64,000 bases of DNA from JAMXLG01 sp963765935 (GCA_963765935.1 CAVXXX010000001.1:1798001-1862000); one strand, 5' to 3'. Shown: positions 42,300-51,834, counted from the stretch's first letter. Made by a program: numbers and translations. Notes: generated by a model not told the origin, from the letters alone.

Positions 42300-43112
42300 G
42301 TGCCTGAGCTTCCCGAAGTCGAGACGATTGCCCGCGGCCTGGCCAACGCGGTCGTGGGCAAGACGATCCGATCCGTCGACATCCGCCTTTCGAAAATGGC
42401 CATTGCGCCGCCCGGCGTCGATTTTGCACGCGCTTTAGCGGGTGAAACGATCGCGGGAGTCGGGCGGCGCGGTAAATACGTCGTCATGGATTTGGCATCG
42501 GGGCGGCGGGTGGTTACTAGCTTACGGATGACCGGCCGTCTGGTCTTTGGGCGCGACAGCGATGGTGAATACAAAGGCACGCATATTGTGTTCCATTATA
42601 TGGATGGAACGCGTCTAAGCTTTGCCGATCTCCGAACCTTCGGCCGAATGCGCCTGGTGGAGCCGGGCGAGCTCTGGGACAAAAGTCTCGGCGTAGAGCC
42701 ACTTTCTGCGGGCTTTACACCTGAAGGCTTTATCGGTATGCTGTCCGGGCGGACGACGCCGATCAAAGCACTACTTCTCGATCAGCAGCGAATCGCAGGC
42801 ATAGGGAACATCTATGCATGCGAAGCGTTGTGGGACGCCGGAATCAAACCCAGCCGGCCCGCCAAAGCGTTGACGAAACCAGCGGTTCGCCGGTTATACG
42901 GCGCAATCATCGAAGTTCTCACTCGCGCGATCGACATGCGCGGCACGAGCGTCGATGATTACGTGGACGCCGAAGGCCTGCAAGGCGGATTTCAAAACGT
43001 CCTTGCGGTCTACGGAAAGAAAGACGAACCGTGTCCGCGTTGCGGTAAACCGATCGTACGAACGGTTTTGGCGCAACGAGGAACCTGGTGGTGCCGAAGC
43101 TGTCAGCGTTAA
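42300..43112 (+). CDS. mutM: Formamidopyrimidine-DNA glycosylase
   Basis: A 270-residue base-excision repair enzyme removing 8-oxoguanine and formamidopyrimidines. The catalytic N-terminus PELPEVETI (Pro2, Glu3 after Met removal) is intact, with GRRGKYVVM carrying the conserved Lys. QQRIAGIGNIYACEALW is the helix-turn-helix, and the C-terminal zinc finger is CPRCGKPI...WWCRSC. The start is GTG at 42300. rpsA follows after a 41-base AT-rich leader. Confidence 0.95.
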   Translation: MPELPEVETIARGLANAVVGKTIRSVDIRLSKMAIAPPGVDFARALAGETIAGVGRRGKYVVMDLASGRRVVTSLRMTGRLVFGRDSDGEYKGTHIVFHYMDGTRLSFADLRTFGRMRLVEPGELWDKSLGVEPLSAGFTPEGFIGMLSGRTTPIKALLLDQQRIAGIGNIYACEALWDAGIKPSRPAKALTKPAVRRLYGAIIEVLTRAIDMRGTSVDDYVDAEGLQGGFQNVLAVYGKKDEPCPRCGKPIVRTVLAQRGTWWCRSCQR

Positions 43113-43136
43113 TCCGCAAATAAATAAAATATATTG

Positions 43137-43156
43137 AAGGTAGGAACCTCAACATC
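43137..43156 (+). promoter_or_regulatory. Ribosome site and ATC start of rpsA
   Basis: AAGGTAGGA (43137-43145), 8 bases, then ATC at 43154-43156. The rpsA frame contains no ATG, GTG or TTG between the TAA near 43121-43123 and ATG 43268, which lies inside the first S1 domain. The spacing makes ATC the best start. The leader upstream is strongly AT-rich. Confidence 0.5.
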
Positions 43157-44299
43157 TCTACGATTGAAATCGCCCCCGCGCACGAAGAGGAAGATCAACT
43201 CGCACTCGAACAGCGTCTCTACGAAGAGTCGCTGAAAGTACTCGACGAGGGCCAAGTCCTGAACGGCATGATCGTTCAGAAAGACAAAGACGAGCTGCTC
43301 GTCGACGTCGGCGGAAAATCCGAAGGCGTACTTCCGTTCCGCGAGCTTTCGCTGGCGGTCGACCCCAAAGTCCTTAAAGTCGGTGACACCCTCGAGGTGA
43401 TGATTCACCGCATCGACGACATGGATGGAACGCTCTTCCTGTCGGAGCGCCGCGCACGCGCGCTCAAGACATGGGAGAAGGTCATCGAAGCGCACGAACG
43501 CGACGAAGTTATCGAAGCGACCGTGACGCAAGTCGTCAAGGGCGGCGTGCTGGTCGATCTTGGCATGCGTGGCTTCGTTCCCGCATCGCAAATCCGCCGC
43601 CAGCCGGTGGGCAATCTCGACGAACTCGTCGGACAAAAACTGCGCTTGAAGGTGATCGATCTCGATCACAAGCGTCATCGCGTCGTGCTCTCGCAGCGCC
43701 TCGTTCTGGAAGAAGAGCTGCAGGCCAAGAAACAAGAGCTGCTCGACACGATGGAAGTCGGCCAAATTCGTGAAGGCGTCGTCGTGCGTCTCGCGGACTT
43801 CGGTGCCTTCGTCGACCTCGGCGGCATCGACGGCCTCATTCACAACAGCGAACTAAGCTACGCTCGCATCAAGCATCCGTCGGAAGTCGTGAAAATCGGC
43901 GACGTCGTGAACGTCGAAATCATGAAGTTCGATGCGGAAGCGAAGAAAGTTAGCCTTTCGCTGAAGCACGCTCTCCCGGATCCCTGGGACGAGCACGCGG
44001 ACAAGCTCTATGAAACGAATAAGCTGACCGCGCAAGTCGTCAAGGTTACGCCGAACTATCTCCTCGTCGAGATCGTTCCGGGCATCCTTGCGATGGTGCC
44101 GAAGGGCGAGTTCGATCCGAGTGCGCAGTTCAATCCCGGCCAAGACGTTGAAGTGACACTGCTCACAATCAACCACGCGACGCGCCGCATCACGGCGTCA
44201 ATCCAACACGTCGCCGACGTCCCACCGGAAGAAATCGAAGCCCTCGCCGTCGACGAAGAAGACGGCTTCGGCACGATCGGCGACGCCGTCCAAGGCTAA
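43154..44299 (+). CDS. rpsA: Ribosomal protein S1 homologue with four S1 repeats
   Basis: About 381 residues with four S1 RNA-binding domains: GQVLNGMIVQKDKDELLVDV, EVIEATVTQVVKGGVLVDLG, GQIREGVVVRLADFGAFVDL and a last one ending in YLLVEIVPGILAMVPKGEF. Four repeats is the arrangement of Gram-positive and cyanobacterial S1 rather than the six-repeat enteric form. The N-terminus STIEIAPAHEEEDQLALEQR has no standard start; the best candidate is ATC at 43154 behind AAGGTAGGA. ATG at 43268 would cut into the first domain. A strong terminator follows at 44339-44381. Confidence 0.88.
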   Translation: MSTIEIAPAHEEEDQLALEQRLYEESLKVLDEGQVLNGMIVQKDKDELLVDVGGKSEGVLPFRELSLAVDPKVLKVGDTLEVMIHRIDDMDGTLFLSERRARALKTWEKVIEAHERDEVIEATVTQVVKGGVLVDLGMRGFVPASQIRRQPVGNLDELVGQKLRLKVIDLDHKRHRVVLSQRLVLEEELQAKKQELLDTMEVGQIREGVVVRLADFGAFVDLGGIDGLIHNSELSYARIKHPSEVVKIGDVVNVEIMKFDAEAKKVSLSLKHALPDPWDEHADKLYETNKLTAQVVKVTPNYLLVEIVPGILAMVPKGEFDPSAQFNPGQDVEVTLLTINHATRRITASIQHVADVPPEEIEALAVDEEDGFGTIGDAVQG

Positions 44300-44308
44300 C
44301 ACCCCAGT

Positions 44309-44338
44309 GTCATCCTGAGCTTGTCGAAGGATCGCATC
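44309..44338. repeat. Dispersed repeat, left arm only (copy 2)
   Basis: GTCATCCTGAGC then TTGTCGAAGGATC and GCATC, beginning 10 bases after the rpsA stop. It matches the left arm of the copies at 29210 and 54342, but no inverted partner follows; an unrelated terminator hairpin does. Confidence 0.8.
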
Positions 44339-44381
44339 AAAACAAACGAGCACATCGCAACATGGTGTGCTCGTTTGTTTT
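44339..44381 (+). terminator. Strong intrinsic terminator behind rpsA
   Basis: A perfect 16-bp stem: AAAACAAACGAGCACA (44339-44354) pairs with TGTGCTCGTTTGTTTT (44366-44381) across an 11-base loop, with a T run at the end. The right arm also encodes the first codons of the next gene. Confidence 0.85.
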
Positions 44382-44880
44382 TCGAGTATTAGCTCTAGTG
44401 CTCGCTGCGGCGCAGCAGCCGGCTTCGCCCGTGCCGCAGACCTCGCCAAGTCCTTCGCTCGCAGCTACGGGATCGTGGATCGCCGGGCATTTGCCCTCGC
44501 AATACGACGAGATTTTAGCAGGAACAACGAACACAATTACCGCGCGCTATTCAGCCAGCGGATGCACCATCTCGGTTGCGTTCGATTATTCATCGCAGTT
44601 CAATGACTCCCACAATTCCGATCGCTCTCACGCATTTAGTGTGAAGGGGAACGCAGCGTCTGGACACCACTTCGACGGTTCGGAAAATGCTGGAACGATC
44701 GACTTTTCTCTCGTTAATCCCTCATCGCTGCGCATCTCTGATGCGACGGCGTATTTGGGAACCGAAGAAGTGACCCCGGGTAGTTTTGACTTCACGTTTC
44801 GCAACGAAGCGGATGCCAAAGCGATGCTCGACGCAATGACGTCTTTCGCGTCGGGCTGCGCGTCCGCAGGAACGCACTAG
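44362..44880 (+). CDS. Secreted protein of unknown function starting inside a terminator
   Basis: The product has 172 residues. ATG at 44362 opens a good signal peptide (VCSFVFRVLALVLAAA, cleavage near QQPAS). It is followed by a Pro/Ser linker and a beta-rich domain with ITARYSASGCTISVAFDYSS and two cysteines (the second near the C-terminus, ASGCAS). There is no clear ribosome site. The start codon sits in the loop of the rpsA terminator and the right arm of that hairpin is coding. A weaker later GTG (44398) would lose the signal peptide. Its stop lies 8 bases from the convergent gene. Confidence 0.65.
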   Translation: MVCSFVFRVLALVLAAAQQPASPVPQTSPSPSLAATGSWIAGHLPSQYDEILAGTTNTITARYSASGCTISVAFDYSSQFNDSHNSDRSHAFSVKGNAASGHHFDGSENAGTIDFSLVNPSSLRISDATAYLGTEEVTPGSFDFTFRNEADAKAMLDAMTSFASGCASAGTH

Positions 44881-44888
44881 AAGCGCAT

Positions 44889-45251
44889 TTATTCCACCGG
44901 CCCGCTATCGGGAATCGCTCGCATGATCTCATGCGCGAGTGCATTTGCATCGGAGACTTGTACGGCGATGTGCGGGTAGCGTTCGCCGCGCGTTTCAATG
45001 ACGAGGCAATCACCGGCTCCGACGTCGGCGAAGATCAGGCCTTGCGGATTCGCAAAGACGCCGGCGGACTTCATCAATCCCCAATTCGTGCCCTCGAGTT
45101 TGTACTGCAGTTCTAAATCTTCGAGATCGCTGACGTACGCGTTTGTGATGTGCGAGAGCGGAATGTGGAACGATCCATGAAATGCGAGCAAACGGTCGAG
45201 AAGCGAGAGTTTGATGGTAAGTTCGTCGCCATGGATCTTCACGTCAGCCAA
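44889..45251 (-). CDS. Hypothetical protein with a bacterial PH-like fold pattern
   Basis: The product has 120 residues from TTG at 45251, chosen because AGGAGG lies about 6 bases upstream. Strands KIHGDELTIKLSLLDRLLAF, HIPLSHITNAYVSD, FADVGAGDCLVIETRGERY and a final helix ANALAHEIMRA follow the order of bPH domains, which often bind lipids or act as scaffolds. No membrane segment. It is divergent from coaE, with a 62-base gap. Confidence 0.65.
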   Translation of the reverse strand: MADVKIHGDELTIKLSLLDRLLAFHGSFHIPLSHITNAYVSDLEDLELQYKLEGTNWGLMKSAGVFANPQGLIFADVGAGDCLVIETRGERYPHIAVQVSDANALAHEIMRAIPDSGPVE

Positions 45252-45313
45252 AGTAACCCTCCTTAGGTAGCGGTCGGGATTTTGGGTTCCGTGCGGCGAA
45301 TGACGGCCCTCCC

Positions 45314-45889
45314 ATGCGAGTAGGGCTAACGGGCGGGATTGGAGCGGGCAAGAGCGAGGTTGCTCGAATTTTCGAGGAACTCGGCGCGTTTATCATCGAC
45401 ACGGACGTGCTTGCTCGCGAAGCGGTCGCACCGCATTCCGACGGCTTAATGGCCATCGCACGTGCGTGGCCCGGCGTCGTTCGCGACGGCGCGCTGGACC
45501 GCACCGCACTCGCGGAGATCGTGTTTAGCGACCCGCAGGCGCGCGAGCGTTTGAATTCCATCGTCCATCCGTTTGTCCGTCGCCTTGCGCAAGAGCGTGA
45601 GAAACACGCGCATCCGGGGCAACTGATCGTGCATGTGGTTCCGCTGCTATTCGAAACCGGATACCGTGAGCTCGTCGATAAGTCCATCCTCGTCGTCTCG
45701 CCGCTCGATGAGCGTATTGCGCGCGTGATACAACGCGACCGCGTCGACGAACCGCATATTCGAGCCCGTATCGCCGTGCAGATCCAGCCTGAAGACGCGC
45801 GCAAGCTAGCGGACTATGTAATCGAAAACGACGGGAATCTCGGGCATCTGCGAGAGCGGACGACGGCCGTGTACCGGGAGCTCGTGTAG
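45314..45889 (+). CDS. coaE: Dephospho-CoA kinase
   Basis: A 191-residue P-loop kinase for the last step of coenzyme A synthesis. The Walker A loop is GGIGAGKS (residues 7-14). FIIDTDVLAREAV holds the substrate-binding Asp pair, RLNSIVHPFVRR is conserved, and VHVVPLLFETG is the family signature. Length is normal. glgB starts 6 bases after the stop, so coaE may be cotranscribed with the glucan genes, although no functional link is expected. Confidence 0.95.
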   Translation: MRVGLTGGIGAGKSEVARIFEELGAFIIDTDVLAREAVAPHSDGLMAIARAWPGVVRDGALDRTALAEIVFSDPQARERLNSIVHPFVRRLAQEREKHAHPGQLIVHVVPLLFETGYRELVDKSILVVSPLDERIARVIQRDRVDEPHIRARIAVQIQPEDARKLADYVIENDGNLGHLRERTTAVYRELV

Positions 45890-45895
45890 AGCGCG

Positions 45896-47761
45896 ATGCT
45901 CTACGACGATCTCGGCGCGCACCGTCGGACCTTCAATGGCGTTGACGGCGTAGAGTTTGCGGTGTGGGCGCCCGGCGCGAGCGCAGCATCGGTCGTCGGC
46001 GACTTCAACGGCTGGCATCGCGACGCCAATCTCATGCACGTCGAGCACGCGCGCGGAATTTGGCGCACGTTCGTTCCCGGTGCTCGCGTCGGACATCGCT
46101 ACAAGTACGCCATTCGCGGACAACATGGACACTGGCTGCCGTTGAAGGCTGATCCATTTGCATTCGAAAGCGAACTGCGCCCAAGCACCGCATCGGTGAT
46201 TGCCGAACTGCCGCATCGCGACCCGGACGCATGGCTCAAACGGCGCGAAACGCCGCAAAGTCGCGAACAACCGATTGCGATCTACGAAGTGCATGCCGGT
46301 TCGTGGCGCCGAGTGCCCGAGGAGGGGAACCGGTTTCTCACGTACGACGAACTTGCCGACGAGTTGATTCCATACGTGAAGTGGATGGGCTTTACGCATA
46401 TCGAGTTCTTGCCGATCTCGGAACATCCGTTCGACGGCTCATGGGGATATCAGCCGATCGGATTGTTCGCACCGACGTCGAGATTCGGTTCACCGGATGC
46501 ATTTCGCCGTTTTGTGGATCGTGCGCACGCGGAGGGAATCGGCATCATCCTCGATTGGGTTGCCGGACACTTTCCCAACGACGAACACGGGCTCGCGCTC
46601 TTCGATGGAACGCATCTTTACGAGCACGCGGACCCGCGTCAAGGCTGGCATCCCGATTGGGACACCTATATCTTCAACTTCGGACGTCATGAAGTTGCCG
46701 ATTATTTGATCGAGAATGCGATCTTTTGGCTGCGCGAATATGAAGTGGATGGATTGCGCGTCGATGCGGTTGCATCGATGCTCTATCTCGACTACAGCCG
46801 TAAGGCCGGGGAGTGGGTCCCCAACCGGTACGGTGGCCGTGAAAATCTCGAAGCGATCGACTTTCTCAAACGCATGAACGAGACGGTGTATCGCGAGGTT
46901 CCGGGAATCGTTACGGTGGCAGAAGAGTCGACTGCGTGGCCGAAGGTTTCGGCGCCGACGTATCTCGGCGGGCTGGGCTTCGGCTATAAGTGGAACATGG
47001 GCTGGATGCACGACACGCTGCAGTACATGGCGCACGCACCGGTGCATCGCAAGTACCACATGAACGAGTTGACGTTCTCGCTCGTCTATGCATGGGACGA
47101 AAACTTCGTGCTTCCTCTCTCACACGACGAGGTCGTTCACGGCAAAGGTTCGATTCTCTCGAAGATGCCGGGCGATGATTGGCAGAAATTCGCAAACGTG
47201 CGCCTTCTCTACGCGTATATGTACGCGCATCCTGGAAAGAAGCTGCTCTTTATGGGCGACGAGCTCGCAGTGTGGCGCGAGTGGAATCACGACCGCAGCC
47301 TCGACTGGGATTGCGTGCACAGCCCATTCCATGCCGGCGTGCAGCGATTGGTCCGCGATTTAAACCATCTCTACACCTCGACGCCCGCGCTGCACGAACT
47401 CGATGCGTCGCACGCAGGCTTCGAATGGATCGACTATCAAGACGTCGAGAATTCTACGATCGCATTCGTTCGCAAGGGCAACGATCCGAATGATGCCGTG
47501 GTTGTGGCTTGCAACTTTACGCCGGTCGTTCGCTACGGGTATCGTATCGGCGTGCCGGATGCCGTAGCTTACGAGGAATTTCTCAACACCGATGCTGAGA
47601 TCTATGCGGGAAGCAACATCGGAAACTTAGGCCGGGTCGAAGTCGAACGCCTGAAATCGCACGGACGCCCGCAGTCATTTTCGCTCACGCTTCCTCCGCT
47701 TGCAGCGGTCTTTCTCCGGCCCGTTCGCGCGGATTCGCGCCCTGAGCGCGAATCGATATGA
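45896..47761 (+). CDS. glgB: 1,4-alpha-glucan branching enzyme
   Basis: A 621-residue GH13 enzyme making alpha-1,6 branches in glycogen. It has one N-terminal CBM48 domain (VEFAVWAPGASAASVVGDFN) and then the barrel: HIEFLPISEHPFDGSWGYQP, DGLRVDAVASMLYLDYSR with the nucleophile Asp, VTVAEESTAWP with the acid Glu, and LPLSHDEVVHGKGS. It is shorter than the enteric enzyme because the extra N-terminal domain is missing, as in many bacteria. It overlaps glgX as ATGA. Confidence 0.95.
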   Translation: MLYDDLGAHRRTFNGVDGVEFAVWAPGASAASVVGDFNGWHRDANLMHVEHARGIWRTFVPGARVGHRYKYAIRGQHGHWLPLKADPFAFESELRPSTASVIAELPHRDPDAWLKRRETPQSREQPIAIYEVHAGSWRRVPEEGNRFLTYDELADELIPYVKWMGFTHIEFLPISEHPFDGSWGYQPIGLFAPTSRFGSPDAFRRFVDRAHAEGIGIILDWVAGHFPNDEHGLALFDGTHLYEHADPRQGWHPDWDTYIFNFGRHEVADYLIENAIFWLREYEVDGLRVDAVASMLYLDYSRKAGEWVPNRYGGRENLEAIDFLKRMNETVYREVPGIVTVAEESTAWPKVSAPTYLGGLGFGYKWNMGWMHDTLQYMAHAPVHRKYHMNELTFSLVYAWDENFVLPLSHDEVVHGKGSILSKMPGDDWQKFANVRLLYAYMYAHPGKKLLFMGDELAVWREWNHDRSLDWDCVHSPFHAGVQRLVRDLNHLYTSTPALHELDASHAGFEWIDYQDVENSTIAFVRKGNDPNDAVVVACNFTPVVRYGYRIGVPDAVAYEEFLNTDAEIYAGSNIGNLGRVEVERLKSHGRPQSFSLTLPPLAAVFLRPVRADSRPERESI

Positions 47762-49881
47762 GAGTTATCGGACGCGCCGCCGTTCTTCCCGGGCGTCCGT
47801 ATCCGCTCGGTGCAACGTGGGACGGCAGCGGCGTGAACTTTGCGTTGTTTTCCGAGAACGCGGAAAAGGTCGAACTGTGCATCTTCGATTCGCGCGGCGT
47901 CCGGGAATTGCGCCGTGTGGTGCTGCCGGAGTATACGGACCAAGTATGGCACGGCTATCTTCCCGAAATCGAACGCGGCAGTCTTTACGGCTATCGCGTG
48001 TACGGACCGTACGATCCCGAACGCGGCCATCGTTTCAATCACCATAAGCTCTTACTCGACCCGTACGCGAAGCAACTCTACGGACATGTACGATGGACCG
48101 ACGCAAACTTCGGCTACCGGTTAGGATCTTCGCGCGGCGATCTTTCGTTCGACCGCCGTGACAATGCGGCGGCGATGCCGAAATGCGTCGTTGTCGATAC
48201 GGCCTTCACCTGGGGAGACGATCGCCGCCTATATACCCGCTGGCACGAGTTAATCGCCTACGAACTCCACGTGCGGGGGTACACGATCAAACATCCGATG
48301 GTTTCGCCGGAATTGCGCGGCACGTTTGCGGGTCTTTCGACGCCGGCGATTGTCGAATATCTCGTGCGGCTCGGAATCAACGCCGTCGAACTGATGCCGA
48401 TCCACGCATTCGTCGATGACCGCAATCTGGTCGAGCGCCGCTTGCGCAACTATTGGGGATACAACTCTATCGGATTTTTTGCGCCCGATCCGCGCTATCT
48501 CTCGGGAACATCGCTCGGCGAATTCAAAACGATGGTCAAGCGTCTGCACGAGGCGAGCATCGAAGTGATTCTCGATGTCGTCTACAATCATACCGCCGAG
48601 GGCAATCATCTCGGACCGACGCTCTCATTCCGCGGCATCGACAACAAGAGCTATTACCGGCTCGAGAACGGGCGTTACTACGTCGACTACACGGGCTGCG
48701 GAAATACGTTCAATCTCGCCCACCCGCGCACGCTTCAACTGGTTACCGATTCGATGCGCTACTGGGTCAACGAAATGCACGTCGACGGTTTTCGTTTCGA
48801 CCTTGCGCCGGCGTTGGGCCGGCGCGAAGGAAGCTTCGCGCAATCGAGCGCGTTTCTCAACGCCGTGCAGCAAGACCCGGTCCTCTCGCGCGTGAAGCTC
48901 ATCGCCGAACCGTGGGATCTTTCGCCGGGTGGCCATCAACTGGGCAATTTCCCGCCCGGATGGTCGGAGTGGAACGACCGTTACCGCGACACGACCCGGC
49001 GCTTCTGGCAAGGTAACGACGGCATCATCCCGGAGTTCGCGTCACGGCTTACCGGCTCGAGCGATATTTTCGATCACGATGGGCGGCGTCCACGGTCCGG
49101 CATTAACTTCGTTACGGCGCACGACGGATTTACGCTCAACGATCTCGTGAGCTATAACGAGAAACACAACGAGGCGAACCTCGAGAACAACCAGGATGGC
49201 CATTCGGCGAACTATAGTTGGAATTGCGGTGTCGAAGGACCGACTCACGATGTGGCGGTGAACAATCTTCGCGCGCAGCAGAAGCGCAATCTTCTCGCGT
49301 CGCTGTTGCTCTCACAAGGCGTTCCGATGTTGTTGGCCGGTGATGAATTGAGCAACACGCAGTACGGAAACAACAACGCCTACTGTCAGGACAACGAGAT
49401 CGGATGGATTTCCTGGACGGATGTGACGTTCGATCCCGAACTCGTCGACTTCGTTCGCGACCTCATCGCCGTGCGAAAGAATCACCCGGTCTTCCGCCGG
49501 CCACACTTTTTCAGTGGAATCGCCACGGGGCCGAGCGGGCTCAAAGACATCACCTGGATCAATACCTTAGGCAACGAGATGACCGCAGACGACTGGCATA
49601 ACGGTTCCGTTCGCGTTTTCGGTGCGATGCTCGGCGGTGATACCGGCGATCGCTTCATTAGCCTTCGCGGGTACCCCGAGTTTGACGAAACGTTTTTGAT
49701 GTTGATGAACGCGCACGATCGCGATGTCGACTTCACCTTGCCGGGTATTCCGTCGCTCCACGGCTGGAAACTCTTGATCGATACAACGCGTCCGACGCCG
49801 CTCGCTCCCGATACGCGATTCTTGCCGAACGCAGCGTTTGCGCTACGCGCGCGCACCCTGGCACTACTCGTTGCCGAATAG
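47758..49881 (+). CDS. glgX: Glycogen debranching enzyme GlgX (isoamylase type)
   Basis: A 707-residue GH13 enzyme hydrolysing alpha-1,6 links of limit dextrins. The N-terminal domain starts PGRPYPLGATWDGSGVNFAL. The barrel shows VILDVVYNHTAEGNH, DGFRFDLAPALGR with the nucleophile Asp, LIAEPWDLSPGGHQLGNFPP with the acid Glu, and FVTAHDGFTLNDLVSYNEKH. It is coupled to glgB and lies 3 bases before malQ, giving a complete glycogen trimming set. Confidence 0.94.
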   Translation: MRVIGRAAVLPGRPYPLGATWDGSGVNFALFSENAEKVELCIFDSRGVRELRRVVLPEYTDQVWHGYLPEIERGSLYGYRVYGPYDPERGHRFNHHKLLLDPYAKQLYGHVRWTDANFGYRLGSSRGDLSFDRRDNAAAMPKCVVVDTAFTWGDDRRLYTRWHELIAYELHVRGYTIKHPMVSPELRGTFAGLSTPAIVEYLVRLGINAVELMPIHAFVDDRNLVERRLRNYWGYNSIGFFAPDPRYLSGTSLGEFKTMVKRLHEASIEVILDVVYNHTAEGNHLGPTLSFRGIDNKSYYRLENGRYYVDYTGCGNTFNLAHPRTLQLVTDSMRYWVNEMHVDGFRFDLAPALGRREGSFAQSSAFLNAVQQDPVLSRVKLIAEPWDLSPGGHQLGNFPPGWSEWNDRYRDTTRRFWQGNDGIIPEFASRLTGSSDIFDHDGRRPRSGINFVTAHDGFTLNDLVSYNEKHNEANLENNQDGHSANYSWNCGVEGPTHDVAVNNLRAQQKRNLLASLLLSQGVPMLLAGDELSNTQYGNNNAYCQDNEIGWISWTDVTFDPELVDFVRDLIAVRKNHPVFRRPHFFSGIATGPSGLKDITWINTLGNEMTADDWHNGSVRVFGAMLGGDTGDRFISLRGYPEFDETFLMLMNAHDRDVDFTLPGIPSLHGWKLLIDTTRPTPLAPDTRFLPNAAFALRARTLALLVAE

Positions 49882-49884
49882 TCG

Positions 49885-51834
49885 ATGATCGACGAACTTC
49901 TCGCTTACGCCGGCATTGACGACGACTACGCGGACGCATTCGGCCGGCGCGCTGACGTCACGATCGAGAGCAAACTTGCGATTCTCAATGCGCTCGGTTA
50001 TGAAGTGGCCGATGACGCGAGCGCTGCGCGCGCCCTGCACGACGCACGGACTGCCGACAGTCTCTACCCCATCAAACCGGTCTACGTCGTGCGTGAAGGT
50101 GACGCCCCATCTTGGCCGCAGCCCATCCGTGACGTGCTCGACGCTGCCACGCCGCCGGGCTACTACGATCTCGAAATCGGAACCGAAGCAACTCGTGCGA
50201 TCGTCGCCCCACGTCGTGCGTACGTCCCGCCGGGTGTCGATGCGAAGCGCCTCTGGGGACCGAGCGTGCAACTCTACGCGTTGCGATCGCAACGCAATTG
50301 GGGAATCGGGGATTTCGGAGATCTGCAATCGCTGGTCGCACTTGCGAAGCGGAGCCATGCGTCGCTCGTCGGACTCAATCCGCTCCATCAACTACATCTC
50401 ACGAACCCAACTGCTGCAAGTCCCTATGCTCCGCTCAGCCGGCGTTATCTCAACGCCCTCTACATCGATGTTGGCGCGACTGCGCGCGAGTTCGGCGTGC
50501 CTGTCGATGATTCGGGCGTGGCCGAGCTCCGGGACTCGGCGCTCGTCGATTATGCGGCCGTCGCACGCGCGAAGATGCGCGCGTTGCAAGTAATCTTCGA
50601 TGGAATTCACATCGAGCGCGACCTCGACACATTTTTGAAGCGCGAACCGCACGTTCGGGCCGCCGCCCTTTACGAAGCGATCATGGAGGAACTGACCCAT
50701 CGCGATGGATCGATTCGAAGCTGGCTGCAGTGGCCGGCCGAACTGCGCGATCATGACAGCCATGCGGTTGCGGTCTTTGCACAAACTCACGAATCGCGCA
50801 TCGCGTTTTATGTCTTTTTGCAATGGCTCGCGGACCGTCAATTGGCGCGTGCGGCACGAGGAGCTTCGAAGATGGCGATCGGCTTGTATCGTGACCTCGC
50901 CGTCGGTGTCGATCTTGCAAGCGTTGACGTGTGGTCCGATCCGGATGCGTACGCTTTCGGACTTTCGGTCGGCGCGCCGCCCGATCCGCTCAATGCTGCG
51001 GGGCAGAATTGGGGACTGCCGCCACTCCATCCACGTGCACTGATCGCGCGCGCGTACGAGCCGTTTGTTACGTTACTGCGCGCGAACATGCGCCATGCCG
51101 GTGCACTTCGCATCGATCACGTCATGGGACTCAAACGCCTTTTCTGCATTCCCCGCGCCGCGCCGTCCGGCGGCGGCGCCTACGTGAATTACGATTTCGA
51201 GGCGATGCTCGGAATCGTCGCTTTGGAATCGCATCTTCAGAATTGCATGGTGATCGGCGAAGATCTGGGGACCGTACCGGAGGGATTTCGCGAACGGCTC
51301 GCAACCGAACGCATCTACTCGTGCCGCGTTCTGCTCTTCGAACGTGACGGCGAGCGCTTTCGATCACCCGCCGAGTATCCGGCCGACTCCGTAGCAAGCA
51401 CGGGAACGCATGACTTGCCCACAATGGCCGGTTACTGGACCGGCGCCGACATCGAAACGCGCGAGGGGCTGGGGTGGATCGACGCGGCGGCTGCGCGGAC
51501 GGAACGCGTCGAGCGTGAACGCTCCCGTAAAGCGCTGGTCGGCGCCCTTCGAAAAGCCCGGTGCATCGCGGATGAAGACCCCGATTTGCGGGCGATACTC
51601 CTAGCCGTGCATCGTTTCTTGGCGCGCGCGGGTTCGCACGTGGTACTGGTGCAGCTCGAGGACTTGCTTGCGCAGCGTGAACAAGTCAACGTTCCGGGAA
51701 CGACCAATGAAGAGCCGAATTGGATGCGCAAGCTCGCGTTGCCAATCGATGCTCTTGAAACCAACGATATATTTGCGGCAATAGTACGCATCATGCGTGA
51801 GGAGCGGCCGCTGAATCGGGAGGTCGTAGCATGA
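49885..51834 (+). CDS. malQ: 4-alpha-glucanotransferase
   Basis: A 649-residue GH77 amylomaltase transferring maltodextrin segments. Signatures are LYALRSQRNWGIGDFGDLQ, GLNPLHQLHL, SPYAPLSRRYLNALYIDV, ALRIDHVMGLKRLFCIP with the nucleophile Asp, GEDLGTVPEGFRERL with the acid Glu, STGTHDLPTMAGYW and VNVPGTTNEEPNWMRKL. It recycles the oligosaccharides released by GlgX. ATGA overlap with the following fusion gene. Confidence 0.95.
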   Translation: MIDELLAYAGIDDDYADAFGRRADVTIESKLAILNALGYEVADDASAARALHDARTADSLYPIKPVYVVREGDAPSWPQPIRDVLDAATPPGYYDLEIGTEATRAIVAPRRAYVPPGVDAKRLWGPSVQLYALRSQRNWGIGDFGDLQSLVALAKRSHASLVGLNPLHQLHLTNPTAASPYAPLSRRYLNALYIDVGATAREFGVPVDDSGVAELRDSALVDYAAVARAKMRALQVIFDGIHIERDLDTFLKREPHVRAAALYEAIMEELTHRDGSIRSWLQWPAELRDHDSHAVAVFAQTHESRIAFYVFLQWLADRQLARAARGASKMAIGLYRDLAVGVDLASVDVWSDPDAYAFGLSVGAPPDPLNAAGQNWGLPPLHPRALIARAYEPFVTLLRANMRHAGALRIDHVMGLKRLFCIPRAAPSGGGAYVNYDFEAMLGIVALESHLQNCMVIGEDLGTVPEGFRERLATERIYSCRVLLFERDGERFRSPAEYPADSVASTGTHDLPTMAGYWTGADIETREGLGWIDAAAARTERVERERSRKALVGALRKARCIADEDPDLRAILLAVHRFLARAGSHVVLVQLEDLLAQREQVNVPGTTNEEPNWMRKLALPIDALETNDIFAAIVRIMREERPLNREVVA

